Below are positions 21,978 to 34,369 of a stretch of 64,000 nt of DNA, one piece after another. The position numbers and the translations under genes were made by a program. The DNA comes from Ophiostoma sp. CBS 140.51. Lineage: Eukaryota; Ascomycota; Sordariomycetes; Ophiostomatales; Ophiostomataceae. The notes beneath the pieces were generated by a model. It did not search any database. It was not told where the DNA came from and was given only the letters and a program-made list of their open reading frames with translations. The stretch is from positions 1-64,000 of the forward strand of contig JANSLP010000012.1 of the NCBI GenBank assembly GCA_029298735.1, written 5' to 3'. Positions within the stretch are counted from its first letter, which is position 1, and the number at the start of each line of letters is the position of its first letter.

Positions 21978-24900
21978 TGTTGCGGCTCTGATGTCTGGTC
22001 GTATGAAAAAGTCGTGGTATTTGTGGCGAAAGAAAGAGCTGGCCAGCTGTCTTTACAGCTGCCGCTTGTATTCGCAAGGAGCTGCCCAAGTGTGATGAGA
22101 AGAAAGATGTGACGAGGTGGGCCGCACAGCGGCAGTGACAGAGAAGAGGTCAGGGGAGGGCAGGAAGAAGCGGAGAAAAAGAGGGGGGGGGATCAGCTCA
22201 AGATAGTCGACATAGGTAGAGAACTGAACAACATAGATGAGTCGATGTGATATGTTTGCAACGAAGATAGCAAAGGCAAGCAGCGCAGAGCCGCCAGAGC
22301 CGCGCAGCGGTCGATAGGCGCCAAAAGTCGAAGAGGAACGTGCTTTGCCTCGAGGGAGAGTTAGCACGCCAAAACGTGCCCTGGCATTCGATATTTGGGA
22401 ATACGACAAGCGAAGAATGCGACGCCCGGCTCGATTGCTCTCAACACAGCTTTCGAGAAAAGACCAGCCGTGTCCGTTGCTGTATTGTTGCTATTTTTGT
22501 TTTGTTGTTTTAGAGAGTGTCGTAAGATTCGTTTTTTGCGACGCCGGATGTCGACTGTCGTTTGAGCGCCGATCTGCAGGAAGAACGCAGAAAACAGACA
22601 GAATGTGATCAACGGCGGTCCAAACGAAGGGGTTCGTTCCGGCAGCTGTGTAGTAGTATATATGTACGTCGAAGATCAAAGGCGGCAAAAGTAGTCGACG
22701 TGTGCCAAAGGGTGCGCAGAAGATGCAGCCGAAGTGCGGTTGGGGTTTCGTGAGCTTTGGAGAAAGGTGGCAAGTGGTCCAAAGCTGTAAACACCAAGTA
22801 TTTGTGTGCGCCGGTCAATCGGTGAGTCGGTGGCTGCGAAGATTCGAGCTCCGTCGTCAAGAGATGCAGGTGACACCAACAATGTAGAGAGTTGCCGAAA
22901 GAGAGGAAACAAGACAAAAGGACAAGATGTGAAAAAAATGACGAGATGAGAGACAAAAAAGAGGGACGGTACGGGAAGAAAAGGAAGGAGATGCGAAAGA
23001 AAGCTCAGTTGTACGAGGCTTACGAGGAGCCCTGTCAAGAAAGGAAGCGGCTGCGCTGTAAGTTAGTGACTTGCAGGTGTTCCCGGGGGAATGGCTGAGT
23101 AGATTGCAGATTACGAGTAATAAACCGCAGCGGCCACCACAAAAAGGCGACGGGGCAGGAGCGAACGGGCAAAAAGGGCGAGTCGAAAACTGCGAGGAAG
23201 GTGGGGGGGCGGGGGGAAAACGAATGGCAGGATGCTTGAGCAGCGGTCGATGAGGAAGGCGCAAAGGGCATGCAGTGGGCGGGTCGACCACACACACTAT
23301 CTCGCACCTGCACACCACTCGGCCAGTTCAGGCAAGTGCAGCGCAATGCCCCTGCCACTCATGCTTGGCCCGGCCAGGCCTGGACTGGCTTTGTCGCCCA
23401 TGTTTTTTACTGACCGAAACACCCGCCAGCCAATTGAAAGCGCTAATCGCTCAAGTGGCAGCGTCCCCAGCTCTCAGCCTGCGTCCGACGGATCCGCGGT
23501 TGATTGGCAGAGGCGGCGAGGCCTTTTGCTTGCTCCGTGTTGCCCTCCACTCCTCCACTTCAAGTCGCAGACAGAGTGAGCAACCCATGCGAAAACGGTT
23601 CGAACGATTCCATCGACTGTTTGTTATTGAGTGCGTTCCAAGCGCCGCACCTTCCTTTAAATGAGGAAGGAAGGAACGCATCAGATACATTCACAAAAAG
23701 ACATAAGCAGAAGGAAGGAATAGCTTCTCCGGGTGGAAGCTGCGACGCAAGACATGAGCACAACAATACCCCTCTCTCTGAATTTGTTCTCTTTTGGCGG
23801 CCTGCCCATGTCAACTCCTCAGCATACAAACGAACTTGTGTTGAATCGAGGAAAGAGGCGGGGAAGAGGTTCGAGTAGTATCTCATGTTAGCGCTGCGGT
23901 GTGGACTTCTGCGGTGACCAAAGGCTGGCCTTGCCGTTCTCGCCGTGCAGGGCTCCACTATCTGCAGATATGGGGCCTGTCGACCGCGTGCTGCTCGCAC
24001 CTTCCTATCGGTGAGGTGCACAAATCGCTCTTTCCTGACGTTCCCGGGCTCCTCTTTTTTTCTTCTTTTGAATCCCGATCGTGACTATCTTCTTTGTGAA
24101 GATAACCATCTATTATGGTGTATGTGTGGCCCCGTACTTTGTTCAAAGCACAACGATCTACGAGGCATTACTGATGCATAGTAGGCCGCACAAAGTCCAT
24201 GTGGGTAAGATTAACCCCTCCATTGTTACGTCTAACGGCGAGACAGTGTTACAAAAGAATATTACAGGCCAGAAAAAGAAGAAGAAGAAGAAAAACAACT
24301 GCAATGAAACGGCCAGCCAACAAGAATGGCAAGAGCAATGGAGGAAGTGCACGAGTACGGATCACAAGCAAAAAAATTGGGCCGCACAAATATGCACAAG
24401 CGCACTTGCCTGTTGATGATACGGCGAAATGCTCCTTCCCCTGCCATTCTGGCATCACGCCGCCGTGCTAGACCACGTTCATCGAGCTCCACTTTGGCTC
24501 GACTGCAGCTTCCCCCTCTGGTCCAGATGTCAGCTCCTCTTTTCTGGTCCTTTTGTCTCGACAAATTCCTTCAACCTCCTGTATATTCAAGCGAAGGTAT
24601 GAGAACATTTCTTACGACCTTGTCTTCGTTATTCATTATTGTTTCTATATTTTGTATAGCCGTTGCTATTTACAGCAGTTTCATCTGTTCCGGAATCATT
24701 TTTGTCAACTCATTCCGGTGCTAACAAGGGGCATATCTCTCTGCCTAACAGAAAAGACTGCAAGGCTTAAATATATGTTCGAACAACAATGGGAAAAGCC
24801 AACAAAACCAGGGGAGATACGTGCAACAGGAACCAGCCGAGCCAACATCGGGGCAAAATGTCAAGGCGGCAAGGCAGTCGCCAGGGTAGAAAAGTAAGAC

Positions 24901-25279
24901 AACACGCACGCGACTGCGCCATTTCAAACTCACCATCCGCCACTCACCAGCGATCAGTGATCCGCCATTTTGCCCTGCACCGCCTGGACTTGCGAGTAAA
25001 GGTAAGCTGGAAACAAGCCTTGACATGATTCAAACAAATAAATGAGGTATCGAGAAGTTGTGAAGTAATCTTTCTCATATGTGTCCTACCACACGTTGAA
25101 TGCGTAGAAGAAATTTTCAAGACAAGGCCATCTGGGTTTTTCTGTGTTGACATCCAAATGCGGGAAACGATATGCTCAGGCAAGGTTTGTAGCAGAACGG
25201 ACATCAACCGAAATAACCATCCCGCCACGGCCTGAACCAACAGACGCGAGTTCCTGAACTTCATCCGAGCCATAATTTG
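21978..25279. other. Gene-free spacer upstream of the Ser-rich gene
   Basis: Minus-strand open frames up to about 150 codons near 22050-23320 are Ser/Phe/Leu/Pro-rich pyrimidine-tract frames with no domain, so I treat them as promoter and leader DNA of the Ser-rich gene. A GGCCCGGCCAGGCCTGG word sits at about 23367-23383 and an AAG/GAA run at about 24275-24295. No RNA gene was recognised. Confidence 0.5.
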
Positions 25280-26468
25280 CATAAGTATTGGGTCGGCACC
25301 TCACAATGTGAGAGAGAATTCAGATATTTTAAAAAGTCCGACATTAAGAAGACTTGATGAACTTATGTACACAGTAAGTCACAAAGATCAACATTCATGA
25401 TTACATGGCTCAAGGCTCGAACCCCAGGGACGTGCCGTGCAGCAAATAACCATTGGCTTGTTCCTGGGAGAACATCACAGGCTTGTTAGTAGAGGAGGTG
25501 AAGAAAATGGCAGCCTTCATCCATTCTTCCAGGGTCAATGGAAGTTACTGGCTTTGACACTAATGTTGTCACCCCCGTTCCGTTCAGTAGCCGCTGCATC
25601 GAGCCAAGTTTGCTATAGAAGGACAAGAGAAAAAAAACATTGGTATCGAGGCCTTGGGTAGTGACATAACTTGTTAGAGAGGTAGTCAATTGATGGAAAT
25701 TTTATAAAACTATGTAAAAGGTGAAAAGACGTCGGGGTACACGAACCAAATATTACTGGTACACTGTTGTCTACTGGGAAACTCTACCGTTTCCTTAAAG
25801 GAACCCCCCCCCCCCCACCCAAAAAAAAGCGAGCATTGCTACAAGATCATAACGTAATTCTATGATGCCAATACTGGAGTACAGTAGTGACTGGTGAGGA
25901 TTTCCGCTGTCCATCACAAATAGTTTACAGAGTTTATCATTTATATCCTGGGGGTTCCATGCTGCGTGTACAAAATTGCCTCTTCCCTCTTACTCTTTGT
26001 TGAGTAGGAAACTGGACTCCATTGTTTGCTATTTGAATTTAGATCCTCTTATTCTAAAACATTTATTTCTGCGCGTCTATTGTTCAACATCTTTTTTATA
26101 GAAAAAAAAAGTATCGAGAATTAAAACAGTTAACAACGAACTTATACGTTTTGATCGTTTTGTATACCAAAATTTATGAATGATTACAAACAGTATTATT
26201 GAAAAGAATAATTGGTATTCTTTTGAAAGCCTCACCAAAACAAATATTTTCCTGAATAGGCAGAATCGCACCACCTTGGTCTTTCCATTTCGATATCCAT
26301 GTACACCATTGCTGTCGTTGCAAACTATAAATAAAAAACCAAAAGCCCCCACCAATAATAAAAACAAAGAGGCTATAAACACTACAACAAGCTATTTCGC
26401 CGCGAGTCTTCTATTGCTCCCAGGCGTGCCTCTTTTCATTCTCTTCTTTTCTTCTTTTTTTTATTCCC
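25280..26468. other. AT-rich block beside the kinesin 3' end
   Basis: Base composition shifts clearly to A+T compared with neighbouring coding DNA, with many short A and T runs. A C-homopolymer of about 13 bases at 25804 is followed within a few bases by an A run. No intact ORF or terminal repeat was found. It could be ordinary 3' intergenic DNA or a decayed mobile-element remnant. Confidence 0.45.
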
Positions 26469-29400
26469 TTACTCCCTCAATCGCGGACTCCGCCGCCGCG
26501 ACAGGCTCTGCGAATAGGCCGACGGTGGTACATTCTCGCGACCCTCCAAAGCCATCACCGATGTCCGCGTCTTGGCTTGCTTTGCCGGTGGTGGTCCGTG
26601 GTTCTGGCGCAGGCTTCTCCTACGGTATGTCGGCAGAGTGTGGCCGCCATGAAATGCGGCGGCCTTGGCGGTCCCAGCATTCAAAGCACCCTCAATGCTG
26701 GCAGCAACGAGACCGAGACCGCTGGTGTCCTTCTCACCGTCCGCCTGAATCGACATTGTACTTGCACTGGGGTCAACCATGATCGACCCAGTCGTCACGT
26801 TCGGGTTCACCTCCCGCAGGCTCATGCTCAGTGAAGGTATGGATGAGGCCGAGGTAGTAGATGGAGGTTGTGATGATGCGCGCGTGAAAGTCCCGTTGCC
26901 CTGGGCCTCTGCGGTGGAGGCAGTGGCGCCGAAATCGCTAAAAATGACGGGGACAGTCGCGTTGTCGCTGCTGGTGGGTGGCTTGCTTGGTGATGGCATC
27001 GTATCAAGTAACTCATCCTGAAACTCGTCGTCATCGCCAAGGATACCGGCGCCAAGTTCGTCGCTTTCCTCAGTCTTGGTGGTGATTCCACTCTTGTTGT
27101 TAAGGCTGGCAATAAGGATATGGTGCGGAGCCGTCCGGGGCAGATCGAGGGGATACTTGTACTGGGCCTTCTCGGGTGTCTCGCCGGTGGGAACGTATTC
27201 ACGGAGTGTCGTGTTGGAGACGCATGACCTCAGATCGTCCAGAGGCTGGCACAGGGTGTCTTGTGTCGGCTCCCAGTCACTGCGCTGGCCTTTGAGGTCG
27301 GCTTCGGCCTCTTCCATGAAGTTCTCGCCGCGACCGATGGTGTCCTGTGCGTGAGCTGAGAGCTCAGAGAAAGTCGCTGTGACGACTTCGGTCATCTTGG
27401 AGACCGATGCCGTGTGCTCGGCCAGATGGTCGTCGTTGCGCGTGGTTGCCCGCGTTACAAGATCGTCCAGATCCTGCATCTTGACATCGAGATCCTTCAT
27501 CTGCTCACCGACAACACGGACTGTTTCGGCGTGAACGGACTTGGTCGTGTTCTGTATGGATGTGCTGTGTTTGTTGGCCGTCTGTAGGAAAGGCAAGCCC
27601 CGTATGTTAGTAAAGTGATGACTGGAGAGAGCAAAATGTTGATACAAAATACGACGTGGGATATGGCTTACCGTCCAGTCTTCCTGGAGTCTCAGTTTCA
27701 GGGCATCGCGCGACTTGCTTGCATCCTGAACATAACCATCGGCAACTGTGTTCCAGGCATCCATGCCCTTAGCATAGGTGTCGAGGCCACCTTCGAAGGC
27801 GGTGTTGGATTCTGCAATTCGTTCACGAATGGCGTTGGTCTTGGCTGTGAACCGGGTATCCTGTTTTTTCGCCTGTTCCGAGATGAGACTTCCAATCTGT
27901 GCAAGCAGCTGCTGGCGATCTTCAGCTGCCTGCCTCCGCTCTTCGTCAATAGCTTCTTGAATTTGAGCGGCGACAGTTGTGTTTGATTGGACGGCCGCTA
28001 AGCTTGCTTCCTCGACTTGCTTCCGCAAAGCATCGGACTCGGCTCGTTGTGTGTTCATGTGCTTAAGAAGATCCTCAAACATGCCCTTGAAGTCCTTCCC
28101 CAATGTGCTGTAGGATGAGTGCAGCTGGTTGTGAAATGTGCTCAGCTCGCTGAGGACGTCGTCTGCAATGCGCTCTGCTGCAGACGCAATGGTCTGAAGG
28201 CTCTCGCCGACGTGTTCCTGGATATGGTCACGAACGGCACGGATCTCTTTCAGGACCTCGTCCATGTCCTGCTTGGATGCGCCTTGCTGCGCCAGCATCT
28301 CGCACTTTGAGGCCTCAAAGGATGCTAGGTTTTGATCTAGCAGTGCCTGTGTTGAAGCCAGACTTTGTTGCCCTTCTTCGACAAAGTTGTGCATACGGCG
28401 AGAGATATTGGAGATGTGCTGTTCTTGGGAGCTGCGGAGGCTGGTTATGCGAGATTCTACGAGTCGTGTCACGTCGGAGACATGGGCTTGGGATCCGGCC
28501 CAGGCGTTGCGGTTGACGCCCTGCAGGTCAGACTTGCGGCGGTTCTTGGCGCGCAGGCCATCAATGTCGCCGATTGTCCGCTGGACTGTCAAAATGAGGT
28601 CGCTGCCCAGTGATGCCAGCTTCTCTTCGGTGGACTGGTGAGCCTCGCGGACAAACGTTTCTTCGGCAAGGGTCTTGCGGGTTGCAGAGAGCACAAGCTC
28701 TGTCTGGTCCAGGATGTCCTTTGTCTCGCTGATCTCGGTTTTTGCATTCTCATGGTCTTTCTTGAGGCCTATAAAGTTCGACGTCAGCTCCAGCAATTCG
28801 TGCAGCTTGTTCTTCAGGTTGGCCTCCATGGTCTCGATCTTGGCGGCTTGCTCCTCGGCTAGGATGCGGCGCGATTCGCTCTGTACAGTCATCTCCTCGT
28901 ATGTGTCGTTGGGGAGGTAGACACCATTGCGTTGCCGGGTTGCGATGAGGTCGCTCTTCAACTTTTCAATCTCGGTAGTGAACTCGCGGAGCAGTGTCTT
29001 CTTGTTGATAAGCTGGTTGACCTGCGGCTTGTTGCGGATGTTCTTGGCACGGAAAGCATAGTCGAGGGTAGAGATGGTCTCTTCGAGATTGCTCTTGGCT
29101 GTCGAGATTGTGGCAATGATGCATGTCTTTGTGCGACCGCCGAGCGAGTCTTGCAGCAGGCGCGTCAGTTTCGATTCGCGGTACGGCACATGTGCTGTGC
29201 GGTCAACGAGGGCGTTGATGACACGGCCCAGCGTAAGCAAACTCTTGTTGATCAAGCCGGCCTCAGCAGCGCGCTTGTTCTCGGCCCCCGAGCGCTGGAT
29301 GTTCTCACTACCAGCCAGATCGACCAGGTTGAGTTTTCCCGTGTTAAAGAAATCCTCGCCCGATTCGGTGATGTGCTTTGTCTGTACAGTGATGGTGAAG

Positions 29401-30469
29401 ACGGTGTGACTGCGACTACTCAAATCGTTGCACTTGGTGGCGGCGACCTGGCGACGAACGCTGCCTTCTTGCAGGCGCTTGATGCCGTCGGCGGCCGAGT
29501 GAATGTGGCGCTCCTCCATGCCCTGAACAACGGTAGTAGCGTGTCCCTTGCGTGAGTTGTCGTCGTAGATCTTGAGCTTTGAGCTGCTGCCGCCGTCGCT
29601 ATCGACAGACAGCAGGTCCCGCAGCTCCTCGTTGTAGAGTTCGATGAAGGAACAGCGCACGACACTGTCCGACTCGTCGGCGTTGAGCTTGTTGAAGAGA
29701 GCTTGGAGGACGCGTGGAATGATGCCGGCGGCGTCGGTCAAGAGGCCGAGGGACTCGCTCATATCGCCGGACATTGTGTAGGTCTTGCCCGTACCGGTTT
29801 GGCCGTATGCAAAGATGGTGCAGTTGAAACCCGTAAGCATCTAGAAAGTTAGCATGGAGACACAGGGATACACAGGAAATAAGCTCGTAGTAAGATTGCG
29901 GCAGATCGTACCTCATCTAATATCGGCCTCACGACGTCGTCAAAGATCATGCCCTGGTCAGCAGCAGGCGAGAAAACTCGGTCAAAGTTGTACGTCTTGT
30001 TGCTCAGCGCGTTCGGTCCCATCATGAGTTCGACGTTCTTGCCCTTGGCGCCGTCTGTGTTGACAACAACAGCGCTGTTCTCACGAACTTCGCGCTCGTT
30101 GCGGCCGCGACACCGCACAACAACATTGATGTTGGTCTCCTCGGCGTGAGAGACAATGACCGAGTCGGTGTCGACAATCGTTGCCGCGTCAAAGTCGCGC
30201 TCCTTGCGCTTCAGGCCGGCCGCAGCCGTCGTGGCAACCGACATGAGTGACTCCGCCGGCGAGATGGCGCCGGCGCGGCCAAAACGCGACGAAGATGTGG
30301 CGGAAGAAAGCGACGAGGATGTCAGCTGGTGCCGTGCTGTCGAGACGCGTTTTGTCGGTGGCCGGACACCAGGTCGTGATGTGGCGCTGCTGCTAGCTGA
30401 CCGATAGCTGGGTATCGTGGTCGAGGCATTGGTAGTCCTTCGTGAGGGCGCTTCTCGCGGAGGTGCCAT
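26469..30469 (-). CDS. bimC: Kinesin-5 (BimC/Eg5-type) mitotic motor
   Basis: Three exons on the minus strand, 30469-29912, 29840-27672 and 27581-26469, give 1279 aa. It is a plus-end-directed, probably homotetrameric motor that crosslinks and slides spindle microtubules. Residues 1-130 are a Ser/Thr/Arg-rich disordered head. The motor domain follows with INVVVRCRGRN, P-loop GQTGTGKT (199-206), switch I NDLSSRSH and switch II LVDLAGSEN, then the kinesin-5 neck AKNIRNKPQVNQ. A long coiled-coil stalk comes next. A BimC box (EYVPTGETPEKAQYKYP, about 1038-1054) carries the Thr-Pro expected to be phosphorylated by Cdk1 for spindle loading. The C-terminus is basic, with RRRSPRLRE and KTRTSVMALEGRENVPP. 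Its length is near other fungal kinesin-5 proteins. It is divergent from END3. Confidence 0.95.
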
Positions 30470-31465
30470 GTTTGTCTGAGGAGGAGAGGAGAAAAGGTTG
30501 TGGGATGTGGCGGATGCGAGACGCGATGCTGCCCGTGCAGCAAGCGGTGAAAGACGGGTATCGTAATTGAGAAACAATAGTCGGCGCGTTCTCGTTATGA
30601 AGAGTCGTGTGAAGAGTCGTGTGAAGAGTCGTGATGTGTAAGAAATACACAGAACGAGAAGCAGAAAGAAAAATAAGCCAAACTGGAAAATCGACGCGTT
30701 CTGACGTCGACCCTTGTTGTGTGCGGTAGTCTACAAGCAAGGGAGGTTTCGTGGGGAATCTTGAATGACGACGGGATAGGGTTGCAGATATGCCAGCGCC
30801 TCGGCGCGGTCTTGCAGGGTGAGGGTGGGTGGTGGCTGCTCTGGTGTGTGGGTTGAAAGTCGGGGGCCGGTCCGTCTGAATCGGCTTGTTGACATTTTTG
30901 GTGCATTGGCGGTTGGTGGATATGCGGGACAGTCAACAAGGGTGTGGCCGTTGATAGGTACTAGCGGCATGGGTCGTATTGACCGGGCAACGACCACGCG
31001 CCACACTTCACTAGCCACATTTCTCCCTCCTAAAAAGGTACTTGAGCCAAGTCGCCTGGAGCTGCGTCGTCACAGCGCTTGCTTCGCCCGCCCCACTTTG
31101 TGCAACAAGCGGGCAGCCCGGTTTAGCAGCAGGCGCAGGCTTCAGGCTCACCCTATTCCGTATTGCCAACTGTAATTAATTGTATCTTAGCGAACCCCCC
31201 GAAGCTTCCCCCATTAGACGAATTGGAAGCCGCGTGCGCAATGCGAGTTTGAATCCGAGACACTCGATATCCACGACCGAACTATCACCTACCGACATTG
31301 CATTCCCTATCGACACTCTCGACGCAGTCCGATTCCACGCCAGCCAAGGAGAGACGCCAACAAACGACGGGGGCAGTCCGAGAGCTTGAGTTATTGAGCG
31401 ATTGAGCGAGCTAGACCGACGTCGAGCAGGCGATCATCAGAAAACGAGAGAACACACAGCCCAAG
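30470..31465. promoter_or_regulatory. Divergent intergenic region (kinesin-5 / END3)
   Basis: About 1 kb between divergent start codons with no supported ORF. It carries both promoters. A 12-bp tandem repeat lies in the kinesin-side leader at 30599-30634. Confidence 0.55.
30599..30634. repeat. 12-bp tandem repeat, three copies
   Basis: GAAGAGTCGTGT is repeated three times, with the last base of the third copy changed to A, about 130 bp upstream of the kinesin-5 start codon, so probably in its promoter or 5' UTR. Confidence 0.7.
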
Positions 31466-32756
31466 ATGGCCCCCCCACGGATCGAGCAGAAGGAGATTGA
31501 GACGTACTGGAACATCTTCTCCAACCGCACCAATGGTGGCAAGTTCCTGACGGGCGAGATGGCGGCGCCCGTGCTGAAGAATAGTGGCCTGCGCGATGGC
31601 CAGCTGGAGCGGGTGTGGGATCTGGCGGACGTCGACAACGACGGCAACCTGGACTTTGAGGAGTTTTGCGTGGCCATGCGGCTGATCTTTGACATTCTTA
31701 ATGGGGTGAGTAGAAAACGGGGAGACGGAAAGCTGGGGTGCGACACTTGAGTGTTGCTAACAAAGCCAGGAATACCCCGATGTCCCGAATGCGCTGCCCG
31801 ACTGGCTCGTGCCCGAGTCCAAGGCACATCTCGTGCAGGCTGGCCGTGCTCTGACAGGAAAGGCTGCACAGTTTGAGCAGGTCGCCGTCGACGATGACCC
31901 GGACTCGCCGAGCCTCAAGGACGGCTTCGACTGGTACATGAGCCCCGCCGACAAGGCCAAGTACGAGCAGATTTACCTCGAGAGCCGCGACATGCGCGGC
32001 GATGTGGCCTTTACGTCGCTCCAAGACTTGTACGAATCGCTCGACGTCCCCGACACCGATATCCGCTCTGCCTGGAACCTCGTCAACCCGGCCGCCGCCC
32101 CTTCGATCGGCAAGGACGCCTGCCTTGCTTTCCTGCATATCCTCAACTACCGCCACGAGGGCTTCCGTATCCCGCGCACTGTTCCCGCCTCGCTGCGCGC
32201 CAGCTTCGAGCGCAACCAGATCGACTACCAGGTCGGCAACGCTAGCACGGCGGCCGCCAACTCCCGCTGGGCGACACGCGCCGATGACAGCACTGCCACG
32301 GGTCGCAAGGCCAAGTTTGGCGACCAGTACCTGACACGCCTCGGCCGCAGTGGCTTCAAGGCGACCGGCACCGACTTCTCGACGGCGCAAAAGACGGAGG
32401 ACTGGGAAGAGGTGCGTCTTAAGAAGCAGTTGGCCGAGCTCGAGAGCCGTATCCAAGAGATTGAGGCGGGCGCCGCACGGCGATCTGGGTCCAAGGCGAG
32501 CGGTGGCAAGCGGGACACCAAGCCTGCGCTGGTCAAGCGTGAGCTGGAGCAGCTGCTGGACTACAAGCGCCAGGAGCTGCGGGACCTCGAGGAGGGCACC
32601 GGCAAGGCCAAGGCAGGCAGCGGTCTCAAGGGCGTGACAGACGATCTGGCAACAGTGCGCGAGCAGGTCGAGAGCCTGGAGTCCCACCTGCGGCAGCGTG
32701 AACAGGTTCTGGAGCAGCTGCGCCGTGATATTGAGGATGCCAAGGCAGCGAGGTGA
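31466..32756 (+). CDS. END3: Actin cytoskeleton-regulatory complex protein END3
   Basis: Two exons, 31466-31705 and 31770-32756, give 408 aa. END3 works with PAN1 and SLA1 in actin patch assembly and clathrin-mediated endocytosis at the plasma membrane. The first EH domain (about 1-95) contains an EF-hand loop DVDNDGNLDFEEF (calcium-binding Asp pattern) preceded by YWNIFSN. A second EH-like domain (about 125-230) contains FDWYMSPADKAKYEQIY and LRASFERNQID. The C-terminal third is coiled coil with Leu/Glu/Arg heptads, corresponding to the END3 repeats that bind PAN1. Length and domain order agree with the family. The first exon codes exactly 80 codons and the 64-nt intron starts gtgagt. The start is supported by an AAGATGGC context. 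Confidence 0.95.
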
Positions 32757-33123
32757 GGAAGCGGTTCGTTTGGGGGGTGGGATATGAGAGGCGGCGGTTT
32801 TGTTGCTGTTTTGAAAGAGCGAAACAATCCTTTTACACATAATTTCTTGCGTTACTTTTTTGCTTTTGTTTAACAACTAATGTAAATACTACTTGAATCG
32901 TTGCAACTTGTGTAATGGAAAGTGCAATACGGCGATAAACTCTGCATCTATTAACTATCTAGGAACCTCCTGGCCTTTTGATAGCTGCCGCCCACTCGCT
33001 CTTTATATGTAGTGATATATGGCAAAAAAAACAAAGGCGAATCAACTATTAAACTTTGGGTATTTCTCCTTCTCCTTCCTTCTCCTATTACGATACAACG
33101 AAAGTGTACTCTGGCCCTCACAA
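32757..33123. terminator. Convergent 3' region of END3 and AIF-like gene
   Basis: A 367-bp A/T-rich spacer between convergent stop codons. It contains ATTAAAC-like and poly-A/T words compatible with polyadenylation of both transcripts; no gene is present. Confidence 0.4.
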
Positions 33124-34369
33124 TCAAGCCGCGCTGCCGTTTAGGTAGCCAGCCACCATGTTCAGGCCCAGCGTGCGGCCCTTAGCAACCCACACAGCCA
33201 GCGAGGGCAGGCGCCACGAGTTGAGACGGCCGGCACCACGGCTGGGACCGGTGGCCACGACCATGACATCAACGGGCAGCAGCTTGACGGCCTGCGGGGC
33301 CTTGCCCTTGAGCACAAGGTCCACATTCTTAGCGACGCCGCCTGCCTGCTTCATCGTGATGACAAAGCCGGCTCGCGGCTTGCTGACAACATCACCTACG
33401 GCCCAAACATCGTTGCTGGCCACGCCCTTGACATGGTAGAACTCGTCGACCTCGACATTCTTGCGATCGTTGAGCAGGGAAGCGTCAAGGTACTCGGTGT
33501 TGGGTGTCAGGCCCACAGCGGCCAGATACAGGTCGGTGATGAGAGGCTCCGAGGCGCCAGCAACGGTCAGCTCGATGCGGCCGTCGGGCAGCGTGCGAGC
33601 AGCTGTAACACCGGCGCCTGTGCGCACATCAACATGCAGCTTCTTCAGCTCGTTGCGCGCAGAGCTGGCGATGATGTCGCTTCCTAGGATCTCGGCACCA
33701 GAGGACAGCAGTACAATCTGCTTGCCGCCCTTGTCCTCCGACTTGCCGCCAAAAGCGTAGCCGAGCTCGGCAGCCGCCTCGACACCTGTGGAGCCGCCAC
33801 CAGCAACGACAATGTGCTTGGCGGCCTTGACCTTCTCACGGGTGGCTTGCAGCAGAGCCGTAATCTCCTCGTAGGTGCCGTCGGCCTTCCAGGGCGTTGC
33901 AGGGATGGCTTCGTCGGCACCAGCGCCAGCGCGCTTCTCTGGCTGGGTGTTGCGGGAGCCCGTGGCCAGGACCAGCTGGTCGTAAGAAATGGACCGAGGC
34001 TCAGCGGTGCCAGGGATGGCGACCTTGACTGTCTTGGCGGCGGTGTCGACGCCTTCAGCCGAGCCGACAATGACCTCGTAGCGCTCCTTGGGATAGCGGG
34101 AGAGAGCTTCTGTCAGAGAAACAAACATTTGTTTGTCCTCGACGCTGCCTGGAACAATGGCACGCACAGAGGCAAGATTCCAGTAGAAATGGCTGTTCTG
34201 TACACGGGTTAGTTGAAGCTGAAAAACAGGTGTGATGACAAGATGAGTAAACAATCTATCGTACCTTGGAAACGAGGACGACCTTGGCCTCCTTGTTGTT
34301 TTTGAGAAGACTGTGGGCTATTTGGAGGCCACCGTAGGCGCCGCCCAAAATCACAACTGTGGGAGCCAT
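33124..34369 (-). CDS. AIF/FSP1-like pyridine nucleotide-disulfide oxidoreductase
   Basis: Two exons on the minus strand, 34369-34265 and 34197-33124, give 392 aa. It is a FAD- and NAD(P)H-dependent flavoprotein of the AMID/FSP1 branch, which reduces quinones in animals. The N-terminus reads VVILGGAYGGLQIA (FAD Rossmann turn, residues 5-18). LVLATGSRN (about 110-118) is the ATG motif, HIVVAGGGSTGVEAAAEL (about 163-180) is the NAD(P)H Rossmann turn, and VWAVGDVVSKP is the C-terminal FAD-contact GD motif. No mitochondrial presequence is evident: the Rossmann strand begins at residue 4, so it is probably cytosolic or membrane-peripheral. The short first exon encodes exactly the first nucleotide-binding strand. 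Its specific substrate and any death-related role are not shown by the sequence. Confidence 0.9.

Noticed and set aside
25415..25440. T-arm-like word (GGTTCGAGCC on the minus strand) suggesting a tRNA
   Set aside because: Flanking bases do not form a 5-bp T stem, and no matching acceptor, D or anticodon arms could be found. The similar word near 7083 failed the same test.
26077..26382. 101-codon minus-strand hydrophobic frame in the AT-rich block
   Set aside because: Phe/Leu/Ile richness follows from AT-rich DNA; no homology signal or start context.
31698..32876. 392-codon open frame antisense to END3
   Set aside because: Leu/Ala-rich mirror of the END3 coiled coil; END3 has strong motif support.
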